This document shows, in pieces, positions 25,794-34,249 of a stretch of DNA of 64,000 nt. The notes under the pieces were generated by a model, which searched no databases, was not told where the DNA came from, and saw only the letters and a list, made by a program, of their open reading frames with translations. The first letter of the stretch is position 1. Each line of letters starts with the position of its first letter. The position numbers were made by a program, and so were the translations under genes. The DNA comes from JAXDJH01 sp034663635 (GTDB lineage Bacteria > Actinomycetota > CADDZG01 > WHSQ01), in NCBI GenBank assembly GCA_034663635.1, contig JAXDJH010000013.1:186001-250000 (forward strand). Reading direction: 5' to 3'.

Positions 25794-26998
25794 CTAGAAG
25801 GTTCCATCTCCAGTCCCGGTCGGAACCGGCCACGAAGCGGGTCGCAGTCTGATGGTCGGCGGCGGGGCCCGGCCTGGGACGTACGGCGCTCCATCCGGCC
25901 TTCGCCAGTCCGTCGAGCCATCGGGATTCAGTGCGACCTTCCAGCGATGTTCGTGGACGAGTTTGTGATGGAAGCTGCAGATCAGAACCAAATTGTCGAG
26001 ATCCGTCGGCCCTCCGGGCTCCCAAGGCCAGATGTGATGGGCTTCGGTGAATCGTTTCGCCCCACAACCCGGAAACGTGCAGCGGAACCGGTCGCGGTGC
26101 TCGACGAGTCTGCGGACGTGATGGGGAACGACCCGGCTTGCCCGCCCGATCCCGATCGGCTTGCCGTGTGGATCCTCGAGCACCGTCTCAATCCGTCCGT
26201 CGCAACACAGCCGCCCGACGACCTCGGGATGGATCACGGTCCCGGTCGGGCTCAACCCGTTGGCACCGTCTCTGGAGATGAGTGAGTCGGCCCCAACGTG
26301 GACGAGAACGGTCGCCCGAGCAGGATCGCAGTCGGTCGCGATCGCGGCCTTGGCCATGGCCACAAGCGCATCGGCCCGCCGGGCCGCAATCGGGTCGATA
26401 AGTTCGTCGTCGGCCGGAGAGGAGGGGATGTCCTTGATCAGTCGTTCGATCGACTTGATGAACGCGGCCCCCTCCTCGGGCGAGAGGGCACCCATGAAGC
26501 CGAGCCGCGAGTCGCTCATCCACCACCACTCGAGCTTCCGGCTCGCCCCGATGTCGACGACTCTTCGAGCGAGATCCTCTGAAGCTCGTCGCCTCGCTCT
26601 TTGATCGCGGTCACCGACTTGCGCCGGGCCCACTCGATCAACTTGAGCTCTTCATCTGGCGTCGCGAACCGACAGAGCTCGACGACCTTGTCGAGATTCA
26701 GAGTCCCGTTCTCCAGGGCCATCGAGAGTCGAGGGAGCTTCTCGAGCTCCCGAGCCGCGAACAACCACCGCTCGGCGCGGTAATAGGTGACGCCGAGATT
26801 GAGCGAGACCCAATGGGCCATATCGCGACAGTCATCGGCGATCCACGGCTCCGACTCTGAGTAGGCGTGGAGTTCCGCTAAGAGTTTCCGCTGGGAGGAG
26901 CCGACGCCGGCATAGGCCTCGAAGACCCGATTCCTGGGGGTATTGGTGCCGGCCCAGACGTCGGTCTCGGCCGGACGAGGTGTTCCGCGCACGAACAA
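25794..26998 (-). pseudogene. DUF222/13E12-type HNH endonuclease gene, frameshifted
   Basis: Two overlapping frames together make one family protein. 26998 to about 26570 codes the DUF222 N-terminal half (VFEAYAGVGSSQRKLLAEL ... KSVTAIKERGDELQRISLEE). The other frame continues from about 26590 (LEWWWMSDSRLGFMG) to the C-terminal HNH nuclease (CTFPGCG ... EAHHIWPWEPGG ... NLVLICSFHHKLVHE). The switch lies around 26565-26590 with no homopolymer, so it is a real indel, an assembly error or, less likely, a programmed shift. The start is a TTG with AGGAG. A strong promoter with a LexA box precedes it. Confidence 0.85.
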
Positions 26999-27054
26999 AT
27001 AAGGCTCCTAACTAAAGGGCGGTGCGCGGTTCCGCCTCTTTCGTCTTGCTCGAC

Positions 27055-27084
27055 ACTATATACGAACATATGTTCGATAGTCAA
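27055..27084 (-). promoter_or_regulatory. SOS-controlled promoter of the HNH gene (LexA box in the spacer)
   Basis: On the minus strand: -35 TTGACT (27084-27079), an 18-nt spacer, -10 TATAGT (27060-27055). The spacer holds CGAACATATGTTCG (27063-27076), a perfect palindrome matching the actinobacterial LexA consensus TCGAAC-N4-GTTCGA with one outer mismatch. LexA bound there would block RNA polymerase until DNA damage. Confidence 0.88.
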
Positions 27085-27098
27085 GCGAGAAGCAGCTG

Positions 27099-28460
27099 TT
27101 AGCCCATGTCCCGGAGGGCGTCCTCGATGCCTCGGACGAAGGTCGGATAGGGGTAGATGAGGTCACGCAATACCTGGACGGGAAGCTCCTGCTTCACCGC
27201 GAGGACCAGAAGGCCGAGAACCTCGCCCGCCGCCGGCCCCATCGTCGATGCCCCGAGGAGCACTCCGCTACGGGCGTCGGCGATCAGTTTTGTAACGCCA
27301 TGCTCGGCCCCCGGCCCATGGATCCAGCCTCGGGCCGACGACGAGGTGGTCGACACTCCGATCTTGATGCCGAAGCCTTTCTCGTTGGCCTGGGCTTCGG
27401 ACAGGCCGACGCTGGCGACCTCGGGATCCGTGAACGTGACACGCGGGACCGCCTTGTAGTCGGCCGGAGCGTGCTCCGTCCCGATGATGTCGGCCGCGGC
27501 GATGCGACCTTGGTAGACGGCTACGTGAGTGAACGCGCCCTTCCCGGTGACATCGCCGACCGCCCATACCCCGGGGGCCGCGCGCATGTGTTCGTCGACT
27601 TCGATCGATCGAGCTTTGGGGTCGAGGCCGACGTGCTCGAGGCCGAGATCGAGATTGAGTTTCCGCCCCGTCGCGACCAAGAGCCGTTCGGCTTGCAGCG
27701 ACGTTCCATCCGCGAGCCGGACCTCGACTCCTACTGCCGCTTTCGCGACCGACTCGGCCGACACACCTTCGTGAACCTCGATCCCCTCGGACCGAAGCGC
27801 CTCGGCGACCGCTGCGGCGTTCTCCGGCTCCTCGAGCGGAAGCAGATGCGGCGCCGCCTCAACGATGGTGACCTTGGTTCCGAATCGGGCGAAGGTCTGC
27901 GCCAACTCCAAGCCGATCGCTCCGCCGCCCAGGACGATCATCGACTTCGGAGGCTTGGTGTTTTCGATGGCCTCTCGATTGGTCCAGAAATCGACGTCCT
28001 TAAGACCGTCGATCGGAGGGATAGCGGGTTCGCCCCCCGACGCGATGACGATGCCTCTCTTGGCTGCGTAACGCCGTCCATCGATCTCGACCTCTTTGGG
28101 GCCGACGATCGTGGCTTCGCCCTTGACGACGGTCTCGCCCTTCTTCTGATGTCGCTCGACGGCGATCTCGTCGTTCCAGTCCGCCGTCGCTTCACTCACG
28201 CGCTTGGCAACTGGGGCCCAATCGGTCGAGATCGGCTGGCCCCCGGCCAATCCGATAGCGCGCGCTGCCTCCGCGACGCTGTTACCGGCGCGCACCATGA
28301 TCTTTGAGGGGATACATCCCCAGTAAGGACATTCGCCGCCGACCAGCTTGCGTTCGACGGCCAGGACATCGAGTCCCGCGTCGGCTGCCCGGCCGGCAAC
28401 TTCTTCACCGCCCACGCCCATCCCGATGACGATCAGATCGTGGTCGCCGGCAGAAGCCAT
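27099..28460 (-). CDS. Pyridine nucleotide-disulfide oxidoreductase (dihydrolipoyl dehydrogenase-like)
   Basis: 453 aa. FAD-binding N-terminus GMGVGGEEVAGRAA; redox-active pair Cys44/Cys49 in GGECPYWGCIPSK; NAD(P)H motif VLGGGAIGLELAQTFARFG; FAD motif AVGDVTGKGAFTHVA; C-terminal dimerisation domain. In true dihydrolipoyl dehydrogenases the C-terminal motif has a His-Pro-Glu base; here it reads YPYPTFVRGIED, so Tyr stands at the His position. That argues against lipoamide as substrate and towards a quinone, mercuric or low-molecular-weight-thiol reductase. No 2-oxoacid dehydrogenase genes are near. Confidence 0.85.
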   Translation of the reverse strand: MASAGDHDLIVIGMGVGGEEVAGRAADAGLDVLAVERKLVGGECPYWGCIPSKIMVRAGNSVAEAARAIGLAGGQPISTDWAPVAKRVSEATADWNDEIAVERHQKKGETVVKGEATIVGPKEVEIDGRRYAAKRGIVIASGGEPAIPPIDGLKDVDFWTNREAIENTKPPKSMIVLGGGAIGLELAQTFARFGTKVTIVEAAPHLLPLEEPENAAAVAEALRSEGIEVHEGVSAESVAKAAVGVEVRLADGTSLQAERLLVATGRKLNLDLGLEHVGLDPKARSIEVDEHMRAAPGVWAVGDVTGKGAFTHVAVYQGRIAAADIIGTEHAPADYKAVPRVTFTDPEVASVGLSEAQANEKGFGIKIGVSTTSSSARGWIHGPGAEHGVTKLIADARSGVLLGASTMGPAAGEVLGLLVLAVKQELPVQVLRDLIYPYPTFVRGIEDALRDMG

Positions 28461-28507
28461 CCGACCGTTCTATCAGGGACCGGCGGTTGCCGGGGACTCG
28501 GCGCGCT

Positions 28508-28870
28508 CTAGGCGAAAAGGGCGATGAGGCTGGGGACCAGCTGCTTGATGGTTGACGCGCCCTTGCGAAGATAGACATCGGCGCCGAGCTGAGTCGCGGC
28601 CTCTTCTACGCCACCGTTGAAACCAGAAAAGGCCAAGACCTTCGGGTGGAGGCCGCGGACCTTCATCTCTGCGAGAACCTCAAGCCCGTCCATGTTCGGC
28701 ATGGCCATGTCCAAGATCAAAGCATCCGGACTCTCGCGCTCGAGCAACTCCATCGCCTCGATCCCGTCGGCGGCATCGCCCACGACTTCGAAACGACCGT
28801 CCGTTTCGAGGACGATGCGAACTAAGAAACGCATCTCATCGGCATCGTCTGCAAGTGCAACGCGGATCAT
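28508..28870 (-). CDS. Single-domain response regulator (CheY-like)
   Basis: 120 aa, one receiver domain only. Acidic pair Asp8-Asp9, phospho-acceptor in LILDMAMPNMDG near residue 54, and Lys in YLRKGAS near residue 103 are all present. There is no output domain, so it must act through protein contacts. Its ATG overlaps the stop of the membrane sensor gene (ATGA), which marks that protein as its partner, although the partner has no kinase ATPase domain. Confidence 0.9.
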   Translation of the reverse strand: MIRVALADDADEMRFLVRIVLETDGRFEVVGDAADGIEAMELLERESPDALILDMAMPNMDGLEVLAEMKVRGLHPKVLAFSGFNGGVEEAATQLGADVYLRKGASTIKQLVPSLIALFA

Positions 28871-29691
28871 GCTGTCACCTCCGCCTTCGGCAGAGACTCA
28901 CGTCGGACGAGGTCTCCAGGTTCAACATCGGGGACGCTGGTCTTTAGAAGATCGGCCACGATCTTGTGGGTTTCTGCGAGCGACTGCTGAAGGGCCTCGC
29001 GGCCTTTGTCGGGCAGGCCTAGTTCGAATGCGTATTCCGCGATCGCCAAGTTCTGAAGAACGTTGTCGTTGAGGTTCAAGGCATCGCGCTGGCGGGTCTC
29101 GGCTTCGGCCAATCGGCGAGCGGCTTCCTGGTAGGAGCCTTGCAAAGCTTCATTCTGTTTCCAAACGGTGAGTCCCGCGATGGTTGCGCCGAGGATGAAC
29201 AACCCGTGGATCACAGCCCACTTGACTGGGTTGTCGATCGCGGCTTGGTGGTTGAACACCGACCGGGGGTCTGCCAGACCGAAGATCGCGTGGTGCGCGA
29301 CCACGTATCCGATCGCGAGAAGGAACGGCACCCAGTGTTGATACAGGATGATGATGGTCACCATCACGAAGAAATGGAAGTGGGCCTCGATACTTCCGTG
29401 TGAGAAGTGAACCAGGATCCCTGAGGCGGTCATCAGGCCCAGCGTCGCCACGACCGAAGCGATGATGTGATTCTTTCGCAGTGCCCAAGCGATAAGAGCG
29501 GCGACGCCGACTATGCCGGCCTCAGCGAGAGTATGCGCGATGCCGTAGCCGCGGACGATGCCGAATATCACGAGGCCCACCGCGTTCAGCGACAGCAAGA
29601 GGACCATGCCCTTGTGACGGCGATCCCAGACGTCGTCGGGCAACCCCATCCCGGCAGGAAGCAAGGCACGGACCCGCGCCATGGTTGACAT
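28867..29691 (-). CDS. Membrane sensor protein with kinase-less DHp-like tail
   Basis: 274 aa. Residues 30-178 form the same membrane module as the hybrid kinase at 13 kb, with matching HFSHGSIEAHFHFFVMV (His104, His106), AHHAIFG (133-137), DPRSVFNH and WAVIHGLFILG. A linker coiled coil is followed by residues 200-250 (LNLNDNVLQNLAIAEYAFEL...), which look like a HisKA_3-type dimerisation helix pair with Asn where the phospho-His would be. No HATPase domain follows. It is coupled to a stand-alone receiver, so it may modulate another kinase or dephosphorylate the receiver. Confidence 0.8.
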   Translation of the reverse strand: MSTMARVRALLPAGMGLPDDVWDRRHKGMVLLLSLNAVGLVIFGIVRGYGIAHTLAEAGIVGVAALIAWALRKNHIIASVVATLGLMTASGILVHFSHGSIEAHFHFFVMVTIIILYQHWVPFLLAIGYVVAHHAIFGLADPRSVFNHQAAIDNPVKWAVIHGLFILGATIAGLTVWKQNEALQGSYQEAARRLAEAETRQRDALNLNDNVLQNLAIAEYAFELGLPDKGREALQQSLAETHKIVADLLKTSVPDVEPGDLVRRESLPKAEVTA

Positions 29692-29762
29692 ACCTCAATT
29701 CAAACCAAATGGGACATCCGAGACCATCAGTCGAAATACGTAATTCTGCTTGGTCTGGACGC

Positions 29763-30431
29763 CTAGGGCATCTCCTCATTGGCCATGTCCACGGGCTTGG
29801 ACTCGGGCGATCCCTTCTGGCGGAGGTAGACCGAGAAGAAGACGATGCACCCGGTCGCGAGGAACTCGCTCTGCCAGTTCTGGAGACTCTCGAACCAGAA
29901 TTGGGAGGTGCGCATGTAGGTCATCATCGAAACCGGTTTGCCCCCATGCTCCTTCTGCTCGCCGTTGTAAACCTTCGTTCCTTGTTGGCCGTGCAGGAAG
30001 AACGACATCAAGAACAGCAACACGAAAGCCAGGCTCAAGGAATTCTCATAGAGCTTGAGGACCACCCCCCCGCGCTTGGCCGGCCACGGCTTGTTCTTCT
30101 TCGTCGACGGTGCCGGATCCCTGTCGACGTCTTCGGGCTGGTCGATCTTCTTGGACTCCGCCGACCCTCGTTGGCGCAACCAGATCGTGAGCAGGATGTA
30201 GCCCGACATCTGGAGGAACTCACTTTCCCAGTTCTCGAACACGGCCTCGCCGAAGTGCCCCGATGTTAGGTATTCGCCGAAAGAAACGGCCGGCGAGTGA
30301 TGATCGCGTTGATCGTGGTTGTAGGTCCGGTATCCCGTCGCCGTCTGACCCACCAGAAACAGACCGAAGAGGAAGAACAAGACGACGGTGAGGCCGTTGT
30401 CCCGAAAGAAACGCTTCATCGAACGAGGCAT
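29763..30431 (-). CDS. DUF6766-type membrane protein with internal duplication
   Basis: 222 aa, four hydrophobic segments arranged as two similar halves. Half 1 (about 14-92) has LFLVGQTATGYRTYN ... FENWESEFLQM ... YLLTIWLRQRGSAESK-like order; half 2 (about 133-215) repeats it as FLHGQQGTKVYN ... LQNWQSEFLAT ... VYLRQKGSPESK. The ExWxSEFL motif after each loop is the clearest family mark. Function is unknown; the DUF number is from memory. An ATG four codons downstream is an alternative start. Confidence 0.8.
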   Translation of the reverse strand: MPRSMKRFFRDNGLTVVLFFLFGLFLVGQTATGYRTYNHDQRDHHSPAVSFGEYLTSGHFGEAVFENWESEFLQMSGYILLTIWLRQRGSAESKKIDQPEDVDRDPAPSTKKNKPWPAKRGGVVLKLYENSLSLAFVLLFLMSFFLHGQQGTKVYNGEQKEHGGKPVSMMTYMRTSQFWFESLQNWQSEFLATGCIVFFSVYLRQKGSPESKPVDMANEEMP

Positions 30432-30474
30432 TACCCCGGGTCGGTGCTTCCTAAGCTAAGAGCGGACCCTGCAG

Positions 30475-32127
30475 CTAGAACATCGGGGGCTCGGTGTAGA
30501 CGCCCCACTCCTCCTTGAGCGTCTCGACCATCTCCCCCAAGGTGACGTAAGCCTTCGACGCTTCGATAAGAACCGGGATCGAATTGATGGATTCATCGTG
30601 TGCCATGACGCGTAGCGCTTGGATCGCGTCCTCGGCCCTCTTCGCGTCTCGGTTCGCGCGGACCTCAGCGACGGCCTTCTTTTGGCGCTCTTCGATCTCG
30701 GGCGAGATCACGAGAACCTCGGGCATCTGCTGAACCGTCTGGGTGAACCTGTTCACTCCGACCATCACCTTCTTGCCCTGCTCGAGGAGCTGCTGGTAAC
30801 GGAAGGCCGCGTCGGCCATCTCCTTCTGGAAGTAACCCTGCTCGATGCCGACGAGCATCCCGTCGAGGATCGAGCCGTTGCCGAGCTCTTCGATCTTGGC
30901 GAAATAGGCCTCGGCCTCGGCCTCGCAGCGGTCGGTCAACTCCTCGATGAACCACGATCCGCCGAGAGGGTCGATGACGTTCGTGACGCCGGTTTCGTAA
31001 GCGATGACCTGCTGCGTACGAAGCGCGATCTCGACCGACTCATCGGTGGGCAACGCGAGCACCTCGTCCAGCGAGTTGGTGTGAAGGCTCTGCGTCCCGC
31101 CGAGTACCGCAGCAAGCGCCTCGGTGGCAGTGCGAACAACGTTGTTATAAGGCTGCTGCGCGGTGAGCGAGCACCCGGCCGTTTGCGTGTGGAACTTGAG
31201 CATCCACGAACGTTCCTTCTTCGCGCCGTAACGCTCCTTCATCCACCGAGCCCAGATGCGGCGGGCTGCTCTGAACTTAGCGACCTCTTCGAAGAAGTCG
31301 ATATGGCTGTTGAAGAAGAACGAGAGGCCCGGAGCGAACTCGTCGATATCGAGTCCACGCTTTAGACCGAGTTCGACGTGGGCGAATCCACTCGCGATCG
31401 TGAACGCAAGTTCCTGAACGGCAGTGGAGCCTGCCTCGCGGATGTGATAGCCGGAGATCGAGAGAGGGTGGTATTTGGGCACGTCCCTTGCGCAGTACTC
31501 CATCATGTCGGCGGTAAGCCGGAGATGCGGCTCGGGTGGGAAGAGCCATTCCTTCTGAGCGATGTATTCCTTGAGGATGTCGGTCTGGCATGTACCGCCC
31601 AGCTTCGTGGTGTCGGCGCCCTGTTTCTCGGCCGCAGCTATGTACATCGCGAAGAGCATGGGGGCCGGCCCGGAGATCGTCATCGACGTCGTGAGCTTCT
31701 CGAGATCGAGATCTGCGAAAAGGATCTCCATGTCTGCAAGTGAGTCGACCGCCACACCACATCGCCCAACCTCGCCCAACGAGTGCGAGTCATCCGAGTC
31801 CCGCCCCATCAGGGTGGGCATGTCGAACGCGACTGAGAGGCCGACTTGGCCATGCTCGGCGAGGAATTTGAATCGCTCGTTCGTCTGCTCGGGGCTGCCG
31901 AAGCCGGCGAACTGCCGCATCGTCCATAGGCGACCCCGGTACATCGAGGGATAGATCCCCCGGGTGTAGGGGTACTCGCCGGGGACGCCCACTCGTGGAT
32001 CGGGCCCGCCGGCAGGCTCGTACAGCGGCTCTAGGGGCTCGCTCGACAGCGTGTCGAAATCGACGTCGTCTCGCAACTTCGCACCGTCGTAGGCGATCCG
32101 CCAGCGTCCTTGCAGGTCATCGGCCAT
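30475..32127 (-). CDS. Methylmalonyl-CoA mutase-type large subunit
   Basis: 550 aa, the TIM-barrel substrate-binding domain of B12-dependent acyl-CoA mutases: YRGRLWTMRQFAGFGSPEQT, GLSVAFDMPTLMGRDSDD, TISGPAPMLFAMY, SISGYHIREAGST, QTAGCSLTAQQPYNN. The cobalamin-binding domain (DxHxxG) is absent, so a separate small subunit must be coded elsewhere; none is in the window. The sequence class includes methylmalonyl-, isobutyryl- and related mutases, so the exact substrate is open. MeaB lies 2.5 kb away. It would feed propionyl- or branched-chain carbon into succinyl-CoA. A 16-bp palindrome sits 13 nt upstream. Confidence 0.92.
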   Translation of the reverse strand: MADDLQGRWRIAYDGAKLRDDVDFDTLSSEPLEPLYEPAGGPDPRVGVPGEYPYTRGIYPSMYRGRLWTMRQFAGFGSPEQTNERFKFLAEHGQVGLSVAFDMPTLMGRDSDDSHSLGEVGRCGVAVDSLADMEILFADLDLEKLTTSMTISGPAPMLFAMYIAAAEKQGADTTKLGGTCQTDILKEYIAQKEWLFPPEPHLRLTADMMEYCARDVPKYHPLSISGYHIREAGSTAVQELAFTIASGFAHVELGLKRGLDIDEFAPGLSFFFNSHIDFFEEVAKFRAARRIWARWMKERYGAKKERSWMLKFHTQTAGCSLTAQQPYNNVVRTATEALAAVLGGTQSLHTNSLDEVLALPTDESVEIALRTQQVIAYETGVTNVIDPLGGSWFIEELTDRCEAEAEAYFAKIEELGNGSILDGMLVGIEQGYFQKEMADAAFRYQQLLEQGKKVMVGVNRFTQTVQQMPEVLVISPEIEERQKKAVAEVRANRDAKRAEDAIQALRVMAHDESINSIPVLIEASKAYVTLGEMVETLKEEWGVYTEPPMF

Positions 32128-32139
32128 GACCCGATTCTA

Positions 32140-32155
32140 CCTAGGGCGCCCTAGG
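32140..32155. promoter_or_regulatory. Perfect 16-bp palindrome in the mutase/lipoprotein divergent promoter region
   Basis: CCTAGGGCGCCCTAGG is fully self-complementary. It lies 13 nt upstream of the mutase ATG and 50 nt upstream of the divergent lipoprotein-Nramp operon, where an operator for either would be expected. No matching regulator is known to me. Confidence 0.55.
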
Positions 32156-32205
32156 GTCCCGTCGGGTCACGGCTGAGTTGCCGCGATGATGGGTAAGGCG
32201 TTTCC

Positions 32206-32652
32206 GTGCGTAGCCAGGTCAAGCTCGTCGCCCTCCTGATCGCCGTCGCGTTCGCTTCTGCGTGCACGGCCCCCACCCTCACCGAATCCCAGTACAAAGC
32301 ATCCGTTGTCAACGCGATCGAACCAGCCGTCTCTACGATCGAGACGGTTCGCCTCACATTGGCCCAAACGGAACGCCACAACCTCTTCCTCAACCCGATG
32401 GACATTGTGATCGGCGGCCAAGAAGACAGCATCGGGGCCGTCACCGGAACGTTCGCAAGCGTGCAACCGCCCAACGCTGCCCTCGACGAGGTAAGGACCC
32501 AGGTGCTGGACCTTCTCGGCCAAGCGGAGGACCAGATCGCCGAGGCACGAATCCAACTGCGCAGAGGTCGCGTCGGCGAGGCAATCAAGAGCATCGATGG
32601 GATCGAGGACATCTCTAAAGCACTCGACGAGATAGCGAAGCGCTACTCGTGA
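32206..32652 (+). CDS. Small lipoprotein, helical
   Basis: 148 aa from a GTG. A signal peptide (MRSQVKLVALLIAVAF) ends in the lipobox ASAC, with lipid-bearing Cys near residue 20. The mature part is almost entirely helical and heptad-like (ESQYKASVVNAIEPAVSTI ... VLDLLGQAEDQIAEARIQL), ending in another amphipathic helix. No known domain. Its stop overlaps the GTG of the transporter gene (GTGA), so it is made together with the Nramp-like protein and may be an extracellular partner. Confidence 0.75.
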   Translation: MRSQVKLVALLIAVAFASACTAPTLTESQYKASVVNAIEPAVSTIETVRLTLAQTERHNLFLNPMDIVIGGQEDSIGAVTGTFASVQPPNAALDEVRTQVLDLLGQAEDQIAEARIQLRRGRVGEAIKSIDGIEDISKALDEIAKRYS

Positions 32653-33878
32653 AGAAGGTTCTCGCCATCACGCTCGGCATCCTGTCTGCCATCGGTGGCT
32701 TCTTTGACATGGGCGAGATCGTCATGACGGCCGAGACGGGCGCTCGATTCGGTTATTCGCTCATCTGGGTCCTCATCCTGGCAACGATCGGGATCATCCT
32801 CTACGCAGAGATGGCGGGACGGATCGCCACGCTGAGCAAACGACCGGTCTTCGACGTCGTGAGGGAAAGGATCGGAGCCCGCTTCGGGATGTTCAACCTG
32901 ATCGCGACGATGTTCATCAACATCGTGACGTTGGTAGCCGAGATCGCCGGTGTTGCGATCGCATTCCAGCTCGCTTCGCGGATCAACTACTACCTTTGGG
33001 TGCCGCTAGTAGTGCTGCTTATCTTCATAGTTATCTGGAAGGTCCAGTTCGAGTTGATGGAACGCGTCTTCGGCATCCTCGGTCTAACGATGATCGTGTT
33101 CGCCGTGGCCTTCTTCAAACTCGGCCCGGATCTCACCCACGTTGCGAAGTCGATATTCGGGCCTGATGTACCAAAGACCGAAGCGCTCGCTACTTACTGG
33201 TACTTCGCCATCGCTCTCTTCGGGGCGGGGATGACTCCTTACGAGGTCTTCTTCTTCTCTTCCGGCGCCGTCGAAGAGGAGTGGGGGCCCGACGACCTCG
33301 CCGTCAATAAGGGCACGGCGATCGTAGGGTTCACGGTCGGCGGCCTCCTCGCGATCTCGTCTATCGGCGTGGCCGCGATCGTGTTCCTCCCCCGTGGCAT
33401 CAGCGTGGACGAACTGGCTCAGATAACTCTCGGTCCGGCTACCGCACTGGGAACCATCGGGTTGATCGCCGTGCTCATCGGTTTGTTCGCCTCGACATTT
33501 GGGGCCGCGCTCGAAGTAACGCTGTCGACCGGGTACGCGCTCGCGCAGTATTTCGGATGGCCGTGGGGGAAACGGCTCAAGCCACGCGAGGCTGCACGTT
33601 TCCACCTCGCCATGATCATCGTCCTACTGCTCGCCGCAGGACTCGTTCTTACGAGCGTCGATCCTGTAAAGGTGACCGAACTGGCGGTCGTCTTCTCGGC
33701 CCTAGGACTTCCACTGACGTACCTGCCCGTGTTGATAGTCGCGAACGATCACGAATACATGGGCGACTTGGTGAACGGGAAGTTCTCGAACGCTCTCGGC
33801 AGTGTCTACATGGTTCTTCTGATCATCACGAGCGTAGCGGCCATACCGTTGATGATCTGGACGAGGATGGGAGCCTGA
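32649..33878 (+). CDS. Divergent Nramp-family divalent-metal transporter
   Basis: 409 aa with about 11 membrane helices in Nramp order. The metal-binding motifs are altered: the TM1 signature DPGN reads DMGE (residues 20-23), and the TM6 motif MPH reads MTPYE (195-199). In canonical Nramps those residues bind Mn/Fe, so this belongs to a divergent branch whose ion is uncertain (Mg2+ has been shown for another divergent branch). The GTG overlaps the lipoprotein stop, and its own stop overlaps the next ATG (TGATG). First three genes are translationally coupled. Confidence 0.85.
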   Translation: MKKVLAITLGILSAIGGFFDMGEIVMTAETGARFGYSLIWVLILATIGIILYAEMAGRIATLSKRPVFDVVRERIGARFGMFNLIATMFINIVTLVAEIAGVAIAFQLASRINYYLWVPLVVLLIFIVIWKVQFELMERVFGILGLTMIVFAVAFFKLGPDLTHVAKSIFGPDVPKTEALATYWYFAIALFGAGMTPYEVFFFSSGAVEEEWGPDDLAVNKGTAIVGFTVGGLLAISSIGVAAIVFLPRGISVDELAQITLGPATALGTIGLIAVLIGLFASTFGAALEVTLSTGYALAQYFGWPWGKRLKPREAARFHLAMIIVLLLAAGLVLTSVDPVKVTELAVVFSALGLPLTYLPVLIVANDHEYMGDLVNGKFSNALGSVYMVLLIITSVAAIPLMIWTRMGA

Positions 33879-34249
33879 TGAACGCTCCGCTTGAGATTGG
33901 CCTCGAACTTCTCGACAAACAGATATTGGACGTTCAGGACTTTCCGTGCGGGAAGGTCGACGACCTAGAGCTGGTGCTCGGCGACGATGGGCGCGGCCCA
34001 ATTGTCACGGCCATCTTCACGTCCCCTGAAGCTCTCGGGAGACGATTGGGCGGCATCGTGGGTCGATCGATGGTCACGGTCTGGCGCCGACTTCATCCGA
34101 ACAAGGATCCTCACTCCAATCGCATCGAATGGAGCGACGTCGAGAAGATCGATTACGCCCTCCACCTCAATGTGGGCAGAACGGTAGCGGGCTTGGTCCT
34201 CTCCGAAAGCTGGGCCCGCAAGTTCATCGAGCGGATACCGGGGGCCTAG
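33878..34249 (+). CDS. PRC-barrel-like protein (123 aa)
   Basis: Starts MNAPLEIGLELLDKQILDVQ at an ATG overlapping the transporter stop. The N-terminal half (KQILDVQDFPCGKVDDLELV) has the PRC-barrel pattern of a short beta-barrel with a turn around G-K-V-D-D. The C-terminal half is less clear (WRRLHPNKDPHSNRIEW). PRC-barrels are small ligand- or protein-binding modules. Tight coupling to the Nramp-like gene suggests a cytoplasmic regulator or chaperone of the transporter. It is followed at once by another PRC-barrel gene. Confidence 0.75.
   Translation: MNAPLEIGLELLDKQILDVQDFPCGKVDDLELVLGDDGRGPIVTAIFTSPEALGRRLGGIVGRSMVTVWRRLHPNKDPHSNRIEWSDVEKIDYALHLNVGRTVAGLVLSESWARKFIERIPGA

Noticed and set aside
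33557..33877. 5' extension of the first PRC-barrel frame into the transporter gene
   Set aside because: The residues before MNAPLEIG have no family likeness, and the ATG at 33878 overlaps the transporter stop.
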